From: Bdellovibrionales bacterium RIFOXYD1_FULL_55_31
GTDB lineage: Bacteria > Bdellovibrionota > UBA1018
Reading direction: 5' to 3'
Assembly (NCBI GenBank): GCA_001770175.1
Contig: MEQK01000018.1
Coordinates: forward strand, 1 to 36,699
Length of the DNA stretch: 36,699 nt
The notes below the pieces were generated by a model. The model did not search any database. It was not told the DNA's origin and saw nothing but the letters and a program-made list of their open reading frames with translations. Positions within the stretch are counted from its first letter, which is position 1. Every line of letters starts with the position of its first letter. This document shows positions 7,547-16,300 of this stretch, piece after piece. The position numbers and the translations under genes were made by a program.

Positions 7547-9422
7547 TTTGCTTTTTCAATCGTCTCTGTAATTCGCGTTCCCGGTTTTTCAACTCCGCCA
7601 TGACCCGCTCGGCGTCCTCATCCGACAGTTTAACAGATTTGAACTTCTGTTTGCGGGTTTCTTTGTACTCCTTCGGCTGGTTTTGCTTTTCTTGCGAGTC
7701 CTGTTCTTTGTTGTCCGCGTCCTGTTTCTGCTGCTCCCGCTTTTCCTGTTCCTGCTGTTCTTTTTCCTGTTTCTGTTGTTCCTGCTTCTGTTGCTCTTTC
7801 TGCTCCTGCTTTTGCTCGTCTTCCTTCTTTTTATTCTGCTGTTTTTGCTTTTGGCGTTCCTGGATCAAGAGCTCGAGGTTTCTTCTGGCGTCTTTTTCGA
7901 GAGCCTCGTCTCCTTCTGCTTTCGCGGAAGCGATCGCTCCGGAATATGACCGAATCGCCCCTGGAATATCGCCTTTCTTGGTCAGGGCGCCGCCGAGATT
8001 GTAGAGCGACTTGCCGAGTAACTTGCTGTTTGGAAGCCGCCCGTCCGGCGCCGGTCTGTTCGCGGCATCGAAGGACTGAATGGCTCCTTCCACGTCGCCT
8101 TCCTGCATCTGAATGACCCCTTGATTGAATTGGAGTTCCTGAAGGCTAGGGTCGAGAGCCTGGGCCGCGCCAAAATGCTTTTTCGCTTCGTCTATCTTGC
8201 CTTCCTGAAATGCGTTCAAACCTTTCTGGTTTTCAAGGTAAGTGTCGAGTGGCACGGAAGGCGGCAATGCCCATGCCGCTGAAGGCCGAAGCAGGTCCAA
8301 GGCGGAGACCGCGACGAAAATCAAGAGCAGGCCGGCTCTCCCGGAGCTTTCGCCGCGCTTGTGGCCGCGTTCCATTCTTAGCAGTCTGGAGGTGGATCTT
8401 TTCCAATTTGGAATTGTCATCTCCAGAAGAAGCAGCAGAACCGCCAGGGCCAACGGGAACTGATAACGATCCTCAAAAACGAGGAAACGTCTCTCGGCGT
8501 AATCAGAGCGACTCATCCCGGACATATCCTGGAGTAATTCCTCAATTTCGGATTCGTCAGGAGTGGCGTTCCAGTACCGGCCGCCGACGTCGTTTGCAAG
8601 TTGGAGGAGTGAGTCAGGCCTGAATGTACTCACGATGGGCTGACCTTTCCGATCCTTTTTGTAACCTTGCAGATTTCCGCTTTCGTCACGAATGGGGATG
8701 GGGCCGCCTTTTTGAGTTCCGACGCCGAAGATGTAGAGTCTTGCCCCGGAGTCCCTGAGCTTCTTCGCGGTTTCGGCGACTTGACCTTCCTGGTCTTCAC
8801 CGTCCGAGATCAGAATGACGGCTTTCGACAGGAGGGCGTCGCCCGCGCCAGCCTGGCTGTCTTCAGCGCCCCTTTCGAGAGCCTTGCGGACGGTTTCAAG
8901 ACCAAGGCCAAGGTCGGTTCCCTGGCTGGACACGATCTTCGGCGTCAGAAGGTCGATGACCTCGAGAACATAATCGAGGTCCGTCGTCAGCGGACACGCC
9001 AGATAGGAGCTGGCCGCGAAGGCGACCACCCCGGCCCGGTCTCCATGAAGGCGGTCGACGATCGACTTGATGAGATGCTTTGCCTTCTTCAGGCGACTCG
9101 GGGTGGTGTCTTCGACTTCCATGCTGTTTGAAACATCAAGGAGAAAGAATATATCCATGCCGGAGACATGAGCGATCTCCTCATGACTGCCCCATTGGGG
9201 GCGCGCCATGGCCAGGATCGCGAATCCCATCGCGAGCAGCCAGATTCGTGCCTTGGCTATTCCGGAGGAATGATCAGTTTCGGGAGCGATCGATTTCCAC
9301 GTCGCCTCCCGCGCGAACCGCGCGAATCGCTTTTTGCGGCGGTTTTCGTCAAATACCAGAACGAAATAGACGAGTGGCAGCGCGAGTAGAAACCAGAGCC
9401 AGCTTTGGGCGGCGAATTTCAT
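7512..9422 (-). CDS. batB: BatB-BatC fusion: VWA-domain membrane protein with TPR and charged tail
   Basis: Two Bat functions joined in one 636-residue chain. The N-terminal membrane helix (about 8-24) and a second one (60-74) precede a von Willebrand A domain with an intact MIDAS motif DVSNS (Asp96, Ser98, Ser100) and later QGTD and SDGED ligands. Further hydrophobic segments lie near 325-345 and 364-378. TPR-type repeats then span about 385-520, as in separate BatC proteins. A tail almost entirely of Gln, Lys and Glu follows (about 520-600). The start is the ATG at 9422, in a four-base ATGA overlap with the batA stop; an upstream in-frame start at 9437 is less likely. Members are proposed to form a membrane complex with BatA and BatD; MoxR may remodel it. 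Confidence 0.9.
   Translation of the reverse strand: MKFAAQSWLWFLLALPLVYFVLVFDENRRKKRFARFAREATWKSIAPETDHSSGIAKARIWLLAMGFAILAMARPQWGSHEEIAHVSGMDIFFLLDVSNSMEVEDTTPSRLKKAKHLIKSIVDRLHGDRAGVVAFAASSYLACPLTTDLDYVLEVIDLLTPKIVSSQGTDLGLGLETVRKALERGAEDSQAGAGDALLSKAVILISDGEDQEGQVAETAKKLRDSGARLYIFGVGTQKGGPIPIRDESGNLQGYKKDRKGQPIVSTFRPDSLLQLANDVGGRYWNATPDESEIEELLQDMSGMSRSDYAERRFLVFEDRYQFPLALAVLLLLLEMTIPNWKRSTSRLLRMERGHKRGESSGRAGLLLIFVAVSALDLLRPSAAWALPPSVPLDTYLENQKGLNAFQEGKIDEAKKHFGAAQALDPSLQELQFNQGVIQMQEGDVEGAIQSFDAANRPAPDGRLPNSKLLGKSLYNLGGALTKKGDIPGAIRSYSGAIASAKAEGDEALEKDARRNLELLIQERQKQKQQNKKKEDEQKQEQKEQQKQEQQKQEKEQQEQEKREQQKQDADNKEQDSQEKQNQPKEYKETRKQKFKSVKLSDEDAERVMAELKNRERELQRRLKKQNANPHGTQKDW
7683..7860 (-). 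repeat. Low-complexity Gln/Lys/Glu-coding tract
   Basis: About 180 bases made of near-repeats of CAG/CAA, AAG/AAA and GAG/GAA codons, encoding the tail of the BatB-BatC fusion. The repeats are imperfect, as expected for a slowly slipping coding tract. The reading frame stays open through to the stop. Confidence 0.7.
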
Positions 9423-10402
9423 GGCAAAACCCTCCACCAGCCGCGGGACAGAATTTGCTCGATCACCAGGATGAGAATGCCAAGTTTAAGCGGCTTGAAG
9501 AACTGCTCCTCGTAGCGGGTTTTTTCTTTCGAAACGATCTCCGTCTTTTCAAGCTGGTCGATCTCGGCGAAAACCGAGTTTAAAGCGGATTCATCCGTGA
9601 CACGATAAAATTTTCCGGCTGTTTTTATCGCGATTTGCTCGAGGAGTTCCGGATTGAGCGCGTTATCAAACCATTGATAGCTCGTGATCGTCTGACCGAA
9701 AGGACCTGGCTGCCGAATCGGCATTTTTACCCGTCCTTCGCGGCCAATCGCGATCGTATAGACGCGGATTCCATAGCCCAAGGCGAGTTCTCCGGCCGTG
9801 GCCGGGTCGACTTGTCCGACATTGTTATCGCCATCCGTGAGCAGGATAATAACGCGGCTTTTGGCTTTTGAGTTCCGAAGCCGGCTGACCGCGAGCGCCA
9901 GACCATCTCCTATCGCCGTGCCGTCCTTGAGAACGCCGATCCTGGCATCGCGCAGGGCCTTCATCACGAGTCCGTAATCCAGCGTCGGCGGGGCGAGACT
10001 GAGCGGCTCTCCACTGAAAGCCACGAAACCGATCCGGTCATTCTGCCGACCTTTGATGAAGTTTTCGAAAACGTCTTTAGCGACTTCGAATCGTGAACGT
10101 TCGGCCAGATCCTCGATATTCATGCTCGCTGAGATGTCGAGCACCATCATGATATCCAAGCCGCTTATCGTCCGTTCGGTTTGCCGGTAACTCGATTGCG
10201 GGCGCGCGAGTGATACGACAAACAATGCCCAGCCGAGGTATTTGAGCGCCAGAAGAAATTTCGTTGGGCGCAGGGACGCAACCGATGCGGGAATCGGGAG
10301 CGGAAAGAGAACGCGCGCGGGCCTGCTCCTCTTCAGCCACCATCGGTGAAGAATCGGGAGCAGCAAAAGCAGGATCAGGAATGGCCAGGCAGCGAATCGC
10401 AC
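9419..10402 (-). CDS. batA: BatA-like VWA-domain membrane protein
   Basis: An inner-membrane von Willebrand A protein of the Bat system. Two membrane helices come first (about 5-20 and 50-66), then the VWA domain with a complete MIDAS motif DISAS (Asp89, Ser91, Ser93), a threonine in KDGTAIGDG and TDGDN. A hydrophobic C-terminal segment (LGILILVIEQILS) closes the protein. The start is GTG, overlapping the last base of the preceding stop (TAGTG), and the stop overlaps the ATG of batB-batC, so the three genes are probably translated in a coupled way. The length of 327 is typical. Confidence 0.92.
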   Translation of the reverse strand: MRFAAWPFLILLLLLPILHRWWLKRSRPARVLFPLPIPASVASLRPTKFLLALKYLGWALFVVSLARPQSSYRQTERTISGLDIMMVLDISASMNIEDLAERSRFEVAKDVFENFIKGRQNDRIGFVAFSGEPLSLAPPTLDYGLVMKALRDARIGVLKDGTAIGDGLALAVSRLRNSKAKSRVIILLTDGDNNVGQVDPATAGELALGYGIRVYTIAIGREGRVKMPIRQPGPFGQTITSYQWFDNALNPELLEQIAIKTAGKFYRVTDESALNSVFAEIDQLEKTEIVSKEKTRYEEQFFKPLKLGILILVIEQILSRGWWRVLP

Positions 10403-11472
10403 TATGCCCCCCCCGGAAGAATTGGCGTAGTCGGTGGCGCTCGCCGGGTGGTCAAAACGAGGTGTCGCGCATCTTCAAGGACTTGAATGCCGTCTCCGCC
10501 ATTTGGGACGTGGTCCGTGAATTTAACAAAATCAAGGCGCGAAAGCAGGCTTTCGATTCGATCCAGGGTTGAGTCCCCGAGGCTTTCCCGGCTCTCCAGA
10601 AATCTAAGGATTTCCGTTGTAGTCGACTCGATTGCATCGAAGCGATACCGCGATCCGACATAGGTTTTAATGATTTCGGATACCCCAAAATAGTGAGCTT
10701 TGTACTGGCCGCCTTTCATGAGATTCCGTTTCTCGAGTTCTGTCAGGGCAGCGAGCGCCACCACGTCTTCCGGCTTGGGTGGATCGAGGGGTTTGGGCGG
10801 GGCGACTCTGCCGCGCTTCCGCCATCGATAGAAAGCATAAAAAAATGCGGCGAGCAGGAGGCCAAGCAAAAGACTGGCAATCAGGAGGACCCACCACGGA
10901 AAGGCTAAATCCACTGGAGGTCGCATGGGCGCGGGTTCCTGGGGCTTGGGGTCGTCAGGAAGAATGGCCGAGCCGACTTGAATTGAAAACGGATTTGTCC
11001 TTCCGATCAACCGGCCTGAGCCATCCCGAAGCGGCAGGGTCGGGAGGGTGAGCGCTCCCGCTTTCAAGGGAATGGCGGTGACCCCGTTTTCGGAGCTCAC
11101 ATCCCAGCCTTGGTCGAAAAGACTTTCGCTCATTTGAGCCGGATCAACGGAGCTGGCCGGAGCCGTGCCACTCATTTTAAGACTGAGGCGGTCCCCGACC
11201 TGAATTGTTTTTGGCGGATTCTCAGCCCATTCGAGGTCAAAGGAGGGCAGCTGGAGGAATTCGGACTCGGCGAGGGGAGAGGGGGAAACCATCGGCGAAG
11301 CTTGCTGTATCGCATCGAGAGCGGGCGAACTCGTTGCGATCGGGAGTGACAAGATCACGCCGGTTAGAACCAGGCGCCATGACAATGGCTGGCTGGTCGG
11401 CAATTTTACGCCAGGTTTAGCGCTTTTGCCGACGAGTCCGGGCGCGAAAAAATCGAACCACGGCTTCTCCAT
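10402..11472 (-). CDS. DUF4381-like Bat operon membrane protein
   Basis: A single-pass membrane protein sitting between the DUF58 gene and batA, the usual place of DUF4381 proteins in MoxR-Bat clusters. An N-terminal hydrophobic segment, probably a signal (LVLTGVILSLPIA), precedes a periplasmic region with a short beta-rich section. A strong membrane helix (WWVLLIASLLLGLLLAAFFYAFY) and a basic stop-transfer RWRKRGR follow, then a cytoplasmic helical domain. The ATG at 11472 has AAAGGA five bases upstream; the in-frame ATG at 11505 has nothing comparable. It overlaps the DUF58 gene by 56 bp. The biochemical function is unknown. Confidence 0.75.
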   Translation of the reverse strand: MEKPWFDFFAPGLVGKSAKPGVKLPTSQPLSWRLVLTGVILSLPIATSSPALDAIQQASPMVSPSPLAESEFLQLPSFDLEWAENPPKTIQVGDRLSLKMSGTAPASSVDPAQMSESLFDQGWDVSSENGVTAIPLKAGALTLPTLPLRDGSGRLIGRTNPFSIQVGSAILPDDPKPQEPAPMRPPVDLAFPWWVLLIASLLLGLLLAAFFYAFYRWRKRGRVAPPKPLDPPKPEDVVALAALTELEKRNLMKGGQYKAHYFGVSEIIKTYVGSRYRFDAIESTTTEILRFLESRESLGDSTLDRIESLLSRLDFVKFTDHVPNGGDGIQVLEDARHLVLTTRRAPPTTPILPGGA

Positions 11473-12298
11473 AGTCATCCTTTGTCTGAAGCTGCAGGAA
11501 TTCAACTTTGCCGCCTTTCATGGCGGCCTCCCTGCGGCTTTGGTGTTGTTCGCGGAAGTTCTTGACCCAATTTTTAAAATTATAAGAAGAGGTATCGACG
11601 AAACGTTCGGCTCCGGTCTCGGGGTCCAAAAAGAGAAAATGCCCGACTTCCGGAATTTCGAGTTCTCTCTGGTCCGAAACGCAGATGGCGACGACGTCGT
11701 GACGTCGCGCGAGCCGTTTTAGGGCAATCGCGTAATCATCGGCCATGAAGTCGCTGATCACGAAAACGACGCCGCTGTGTTTCATGATCCTTCCGGCTGC
11801 GTCCAGTGCGCCCCTGAGATCGGTTCCCTTTGTTTCCGGCTCATGACTGATGATGTCTCGGATGATTCGAAGATTATGCTGTCGCCCTTTTTTAGGTGGA
11901 ATGATGAGATCTACGCCACCCGAAAAGAGCAGAGCCCCGACCTTGTCTCCCGTGTGGCTTGCGGCATAGGAGAGCATCCCCGCGATTTCAGCTGCGACTT
12001 CGGATTTGAGTTTCGCCTCGGAGCCGAATGCGCCTGAACCTGACGAATCGACGATCAGAAAAACCGTCAGTTCGCGTTCCTCCTCATACTTTTTGACGAG
12101 GAGATCGCGGGTACGAGCGCTGACTTTCCAATCAATATGCCGGATATCGTCGCCCGGGACATAAAGGCGGTGTTCGGAGAACTGGACGCCGTGGCCCTTG
12201 AAATGGCTCCGATACTGACCGGACATGAAATCATCCACCCGTTTTCGTGTGGTTATTTCAATCAGGCGAACTTTTCTGAGAAGCTCATCAGCAAGCAT
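11417..12298 (-). CDS. DUF58 domain protein of the MoxR-Bat operon
   Basis: A cytoplasmic protein of the DUF58 family, nearly always encoded beside moxR. The conserved signature PGDDIRHIDWKVSART is present near residues 48-63. A VWA-like fold follows with a DSSGSG motif near residue 84 that could bind metal, and SGVVFVISDF later. The 293-residue length is normal. The ATG start has AAGG nine bases upstream, and 11 bp separate it from moxR, so the two are co-transcribed. The family is thought to be a client or partner of the MoxR ATPase; its exact activity is not established. Confidence 0.9.
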   Translation of the reverse strand: MLADELLRKVRLIEITTRKRVDDFMSGQYRSHFKGHGVQFSEHRLYVPGDDIRHIDWKVSARTRDLLVKKYEEERELTVFLIVDSSGSGAFGSEAKLKSEVAAEIAGMLSYAASHTGDKVGALLFSGGVDLIIPPKKGRQHNLRIIRDIISHEPETKGTDLRGALDAAGRIMKHSGVVFVISDFMADDYAIALKRLARRHDVVAICVSDQRELEIPEVGHFLFLDPETGAERFVDTSSYNFKNWVKNFREQHQSRREAAMKGGKVEFLQLQTKDDYGEAVVRFFRARTRRQKR

Positions 12299-12309
12299 CG
12301 TGGCCGGCC

Positions 12310-13302
12310 TTACGGAACCTCAACGTGCTCGAGAATTTTTTTGACTATGTGTTCACTATCGATTCCGTCGGCTTCCGCTTCGAAGGTCACGAGGATGCGG
12401 TGCCTGAGCACGTCGTAGGCAACCGACTTGACATCTTCGGGAGAAACAAATCCACGATGATGAATGAAGGCGTTAGCGCGGCTTGCTTTCGCAAGCGCGA
12501 TCGTGGCGCGGGGGGATGCCCCGACCTGAATTTGCTGGCGAAGTTCCGGCATTCCCGCTTTTTCGGGGAACCGAGTCGCGAATACGAGAGCCAAGATATA
12601 GTCCTTCAGCTTTTCGTCCATGTAGATATCCGCGCAGACCTTGCGACCTTCGAGAATGGTCGCCGGATGGCACACTTTGGTCGCCTTGGGCGGTTCAACG
12701 GCGGACATGCGGTTCAGGATTGTCTTTTCCTCAACCTGAGTCGGGTATCCGACTTTGACTTTGAAAAGAAATCGGTCGAGTTGTGCTTCGGGAAGCGGGT
12801 AAGTCCCTTCCTGTTCGATCGGGTTTTGCGTTGCCAGTACGATGAACGGATCCTGCATCGGGTAAGTGGTTTCGCCGATCGTGACCTGGTGCTCCCCCAT
12901 GGCTTCCAAAAGCGCGCTCTGCACTTTCGCGGGCGCGCGGTTGATTTCATCCGCCAGGACCAGATGGGTGAAAATCGGCCCCTTCTTGGGAGTAAATTCG
13001 CCGGTCTTCTGGTTGAAGATCATGGTGCCGACCAGATCGGCCGGGAGAAGGTCGGGAGTGAACTGGATGCGCTGAAAATCCGCATGGATTACATCGGCCA
13101 GTGTTTTGATCGTGAGCGTTTTCGCGAGTCCGGGCAGGCCTTCCAAAAGCACGTGGCCGTCGCAAAGGAGAGCCATCAGGAGTCTCTCGAGCAAGGTCTT
13201 CTGGCCGACAATGACTTTGGACGATTCTGCCAGGATCATGTCGACGAATTGACTTTGTTTCTTGATTTCCTCGGTAAGCGATTGAACATCCATGTTAGCC
13301 AT
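12310..13302 (-). CDS. moxR: MoxR-family AAA+ ATPase
   Basis: A cytoplasmic AAA+ ATPase, proposed to be a chaperone that activates or assembles VWA-domain proteins. Walker A GLPGLAKT is at 55-62, Walker B LVLADEIN near 113-120, and sensor 1 in VLATQNPIEQEGTYPLPEAQLDRF. The C-terminal lid carries GASPRA. AGGGG lies just before the first ATG, while a second ATG three codons later is better spaced from it; the two starts differ by only three residues. The gene follows the giant lipoprotein gene by 20 bp and precedes the DUF58 gene by 11 bp. Confidence 0.95.
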   Translation of the reverse strand: MANMDVQSLTEEIKKQSQFVDMILAESSKVIVGQKTLLERLLMALLCDGHVLLEGLPGLAKTLTIKTLADVIHADFQRIQFTPDLLPADLVGTMIFNQKTGEFTPKKGPIFTHLVLADEINRAPAKVQSALLEAMGEHQVTIGETTYPMQDPFIVLATQNPIEQEGTYPLPEAQLDRFLFKVKVGYPTQVEEKTILNRMSAVEPPKATKVCHPATILEGRKVCADIYMDEKLKDYILALVFATRFPEKAGMPELRQQIQVGASPRATIALAKASRANAFIHHRGFVSPEDVKSVAYDVLRHRILVTFEAEADGIDSEHIVKKILEHVEVP

Positions 13303-13322
13303 AGCCCCTGATCATACATGGA

Positions 13323-16300
13323 TCAGGGCGCATCAGAAAGACCCCGCCGGATCAGCGCAAAAAAATCCGGGAGTTCTTTGCTTTCGATGGAGTGGCTCAG
13401 GGCAATTAATACCCGATAAAAATCATCCGGGTGATTGCGGGCAAGGATCAGGAACTGCTCGAGATCACCCTGGAGAATTCGATCAGCGAGGTGGAGTCGG
13501 ATTTCATTCGCAGCTGAAATCGCATGTGGGTTGTATGGGTCGAGAGGTTTCTCTTCAAAAAAATCAAGGATCGGGCGGAGAGCTTGGCCTATATCGAGGG
13601 CCTGGTAATCCCGATTTGAGGTGACGAGATCTACATTCTCGACAAACTTCGTCCAGAAAGCGTTGGCTTTGGGATTAAGATGGATTTGACGTACCAAAGC
13701 GAGGGCATCCGTGGCGAGGCTGGGATCCGCCAAGGCCCCCAAAAGCAGGCGGCGAAGTTTTTCCTTGTTGTCCAGGTCTGGATCTTCATAGAGGGCTTGC
13801 ACCAGATAACCGGCTCGTTTCGATCTCAGTACCCTTCCGATATTCTTGGATTGCGTCGTGAAGTAGTCGAGGTACTCGTCAAACAGGGGGCCTGCTGTTT
13901 TGAGCGCCGCCGAAATGATATCGAGGTTTTTTGCGCTCGCGAGGGCATAGTACGCAAGTTGCCGGAGCTGGAGAGCTTTCCCGTCGTCAATCGCGGCAAA
14001 GAGCTCCCCGAGGATTTTCCAGAGCAATTCGTGTTTGGGCTGATGAAGGAGAGTCCGGGTGATGTTCTGGATAAACGGGGTTGAGTTCTCATCGCGCGCT
14101 GTCGCTCCCTCGACCAGGGCTGAAAGTACGACTTTGAGCGACGGATCAGGCGCGTCGCCCGAAGTCGCTCCTTCTTTGAAAGGACCAAGCAGCCGCCCTG
14201 CTTGTCGCGTAGCCCCCATTCTGACGCCGATTAAGGCAAGGCTGAGGTGATTCCGCCCGCCCGCTTTCGGATTCCTGAACTCCGGGGGCGTCGCGTAATA
14301 AAGTTCGAAGAAGAGGTCTCGAAGCAATTTCATTCCGATCCCCGAGCGCGTTTCCCCCGGTTCTGGGAGGTTTTCTCTGAGGACCGAGATCATCTGGCGG
14401 ATGTTGAATAGGCGTGCCTTCAGGGGTTTGGTGCTAAGTAGTTTCTTCAATTCCCCAAATTGCCGCCAGGATAGTCCTTCTTTGGTGAGAAATTCTGAGA
14501 TGAGCGCCACATCATCGCCGACGATATTTTGAAAATCAGAGAACTTGAGCCCGTTTTCGGAACGGCACTTCGGCATTTTGGGCATTCCGATGATCTTCTC
14601 GAAAAGCCTTTGAGTACTTTCGATATCTTTCAGCGCCTCCGCGAGGGTCTGGGGATTCTTGTTTCGGAACTTATTTTGGATCTGTGTGGGCCAGATTTCT
14701 CGGCCTTCGTCCTTCCAGGCTTCGGCGATCTGCGCCGTGAACTGCAGGCCGAAGTTCTTGTTCAGGAGGGGGGCGATGAAATCGGCGTTGACCAGAAGGA
14801 GTTCCAAACGGTCCAGTGTGCTGACCAGGCGAATGCGCGGACGACTTTCAAATTTGTAGACGCCGGGTTGAGACTCGGTCTGGTAATAGTAAGGGATAGC
14901 TCGATAATCGTTTGAATGGTCCAGCAACCATGATTCAAGCTCTTCGATTCGGTAGTGGCGTTCTCGGGTGGGAGGTCCCGATCCCAAAGTGAAATAGCGC
15001 GCGAAATCGAACATCGAATCGAGGAGCGGCTTATCCGGCGCACTCTGAGTTGGGTCACCCAATTTTTGAAGTGCCGGTTCCAGCCGGTCCTGGAATTCTT
15101 TGAATGTCCAACTGCGGCGCGGGCTTCCTGTGGAATCGAGGTCCCAGCCGGTTATCGCATGCTCGTAGTCTCCGATGATTTCCTGGATTTTTGCTTCTTG
15201 ATCCGATGAAGGATCGCAATAGTCCTCGAGAGACCGCCTGATTTGTTCTCGGATCTCGTCATTGTACTCGGCTTTCGGGCGGGGCGTTGGTTCGGGCTTT
15301 TGATCGAGCAGTTTTTCGCCGTAAATCATTAATTCCGGGAAGTCCGAATTCCTGAGAACCAGGTCCGAGGCGAGAAAGGTCTCGAGGTGCCGAAGTTTCG
15401 CCCGGATTTCCCCGTTCTCAACCAAGTAGCCCGCCACATCGATCAGCGGTCGGAGCGGATTCCGTAAACCGCCCGCATCGCCGGTTAGCCAAAAGGGCGC
15501 GGCGCTGAGTAGACGATCGAAGCGGGAAAGTTTCGCGTTGTTTTCAGCAGACGAACTTCGTAGCCAGCTTTGGACGAGGTATTCGAATTCCGGTTGCCTT
15601 AGAGGTAATGTCTTTAGGATTTCCAGGGGTAACGCGAAGTATGATTGACCGGACTCTGTTTTTGTATTTTGAAGAAAACGGATGGACTCCGAAAGTTCCG
15701 CATGCTTTTGGTCGCCGTTCAAGCAACTCAGGATGTTTTCGAGCTGGTCAGCAAACTCCGGGGCTTCGACATCGCTGAGCTTCTTGTCGAGGTCGATCTG
15801 GCTGCATGCGGGTACGGCCTCGGTGGGGGTGACAGGTGAGTTCTCGAACGTCACTAAGTCCGCGCTCGTCAAGTCGTGTCTTCGTTGAGCGAAAAACGGT
15901 GGTTCAGTGAGACGTTGAATTGGAGTCGCGCCCTCACGAGCGAATTTATGGAAGATCGTAAAAATCGCGCCGAGCAGGTCCTTCATGCGCCCGTCTTTCG
16001 ACATTCTCGAGAAGAGTGCGACGGCGGGCTGGAATTCCGGCATCTCGGATATTTCGAAAATCGTATTAAAGACTGCTTCATTCTTTGTCGATTCGGCGAG
16101 GAACCGGTGCAGGACATCGAAAAGAGGATGGACGTCGTTAACGTAATAAGCCGATCTCAGGTCCCGGAGGGCTGGGACAAGAATCGGCTCGTCCGAATTC
16201 ATGAAGTGCCGCAGGCTCCGTACGAAATTATAGAGACTTTGTTTCTTTGTCCGGGAGAGCACGTCCGTCAGGACATCATAAAGACTGTCGTTATCCAGTG

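Noticed and set aside
7528-8004. Cys/Phe/Ser-rich open frame opposite the BatB-BatC tail
   Set aside because: It is the complement of the Gln/Lys/Glu repeat and translates to low-complexity Cys, Phe, Leu and Ser. No real protein signal is seen.
12325-13311. A 328-codon open frame on the plus strand opposite moxR
   Set aside because: It mirrors the moxR gene almost exactly and its protein has no recognisable domain. moxR has complete AAA+ motifs, so this is an antisense shadow produced by codon bias.
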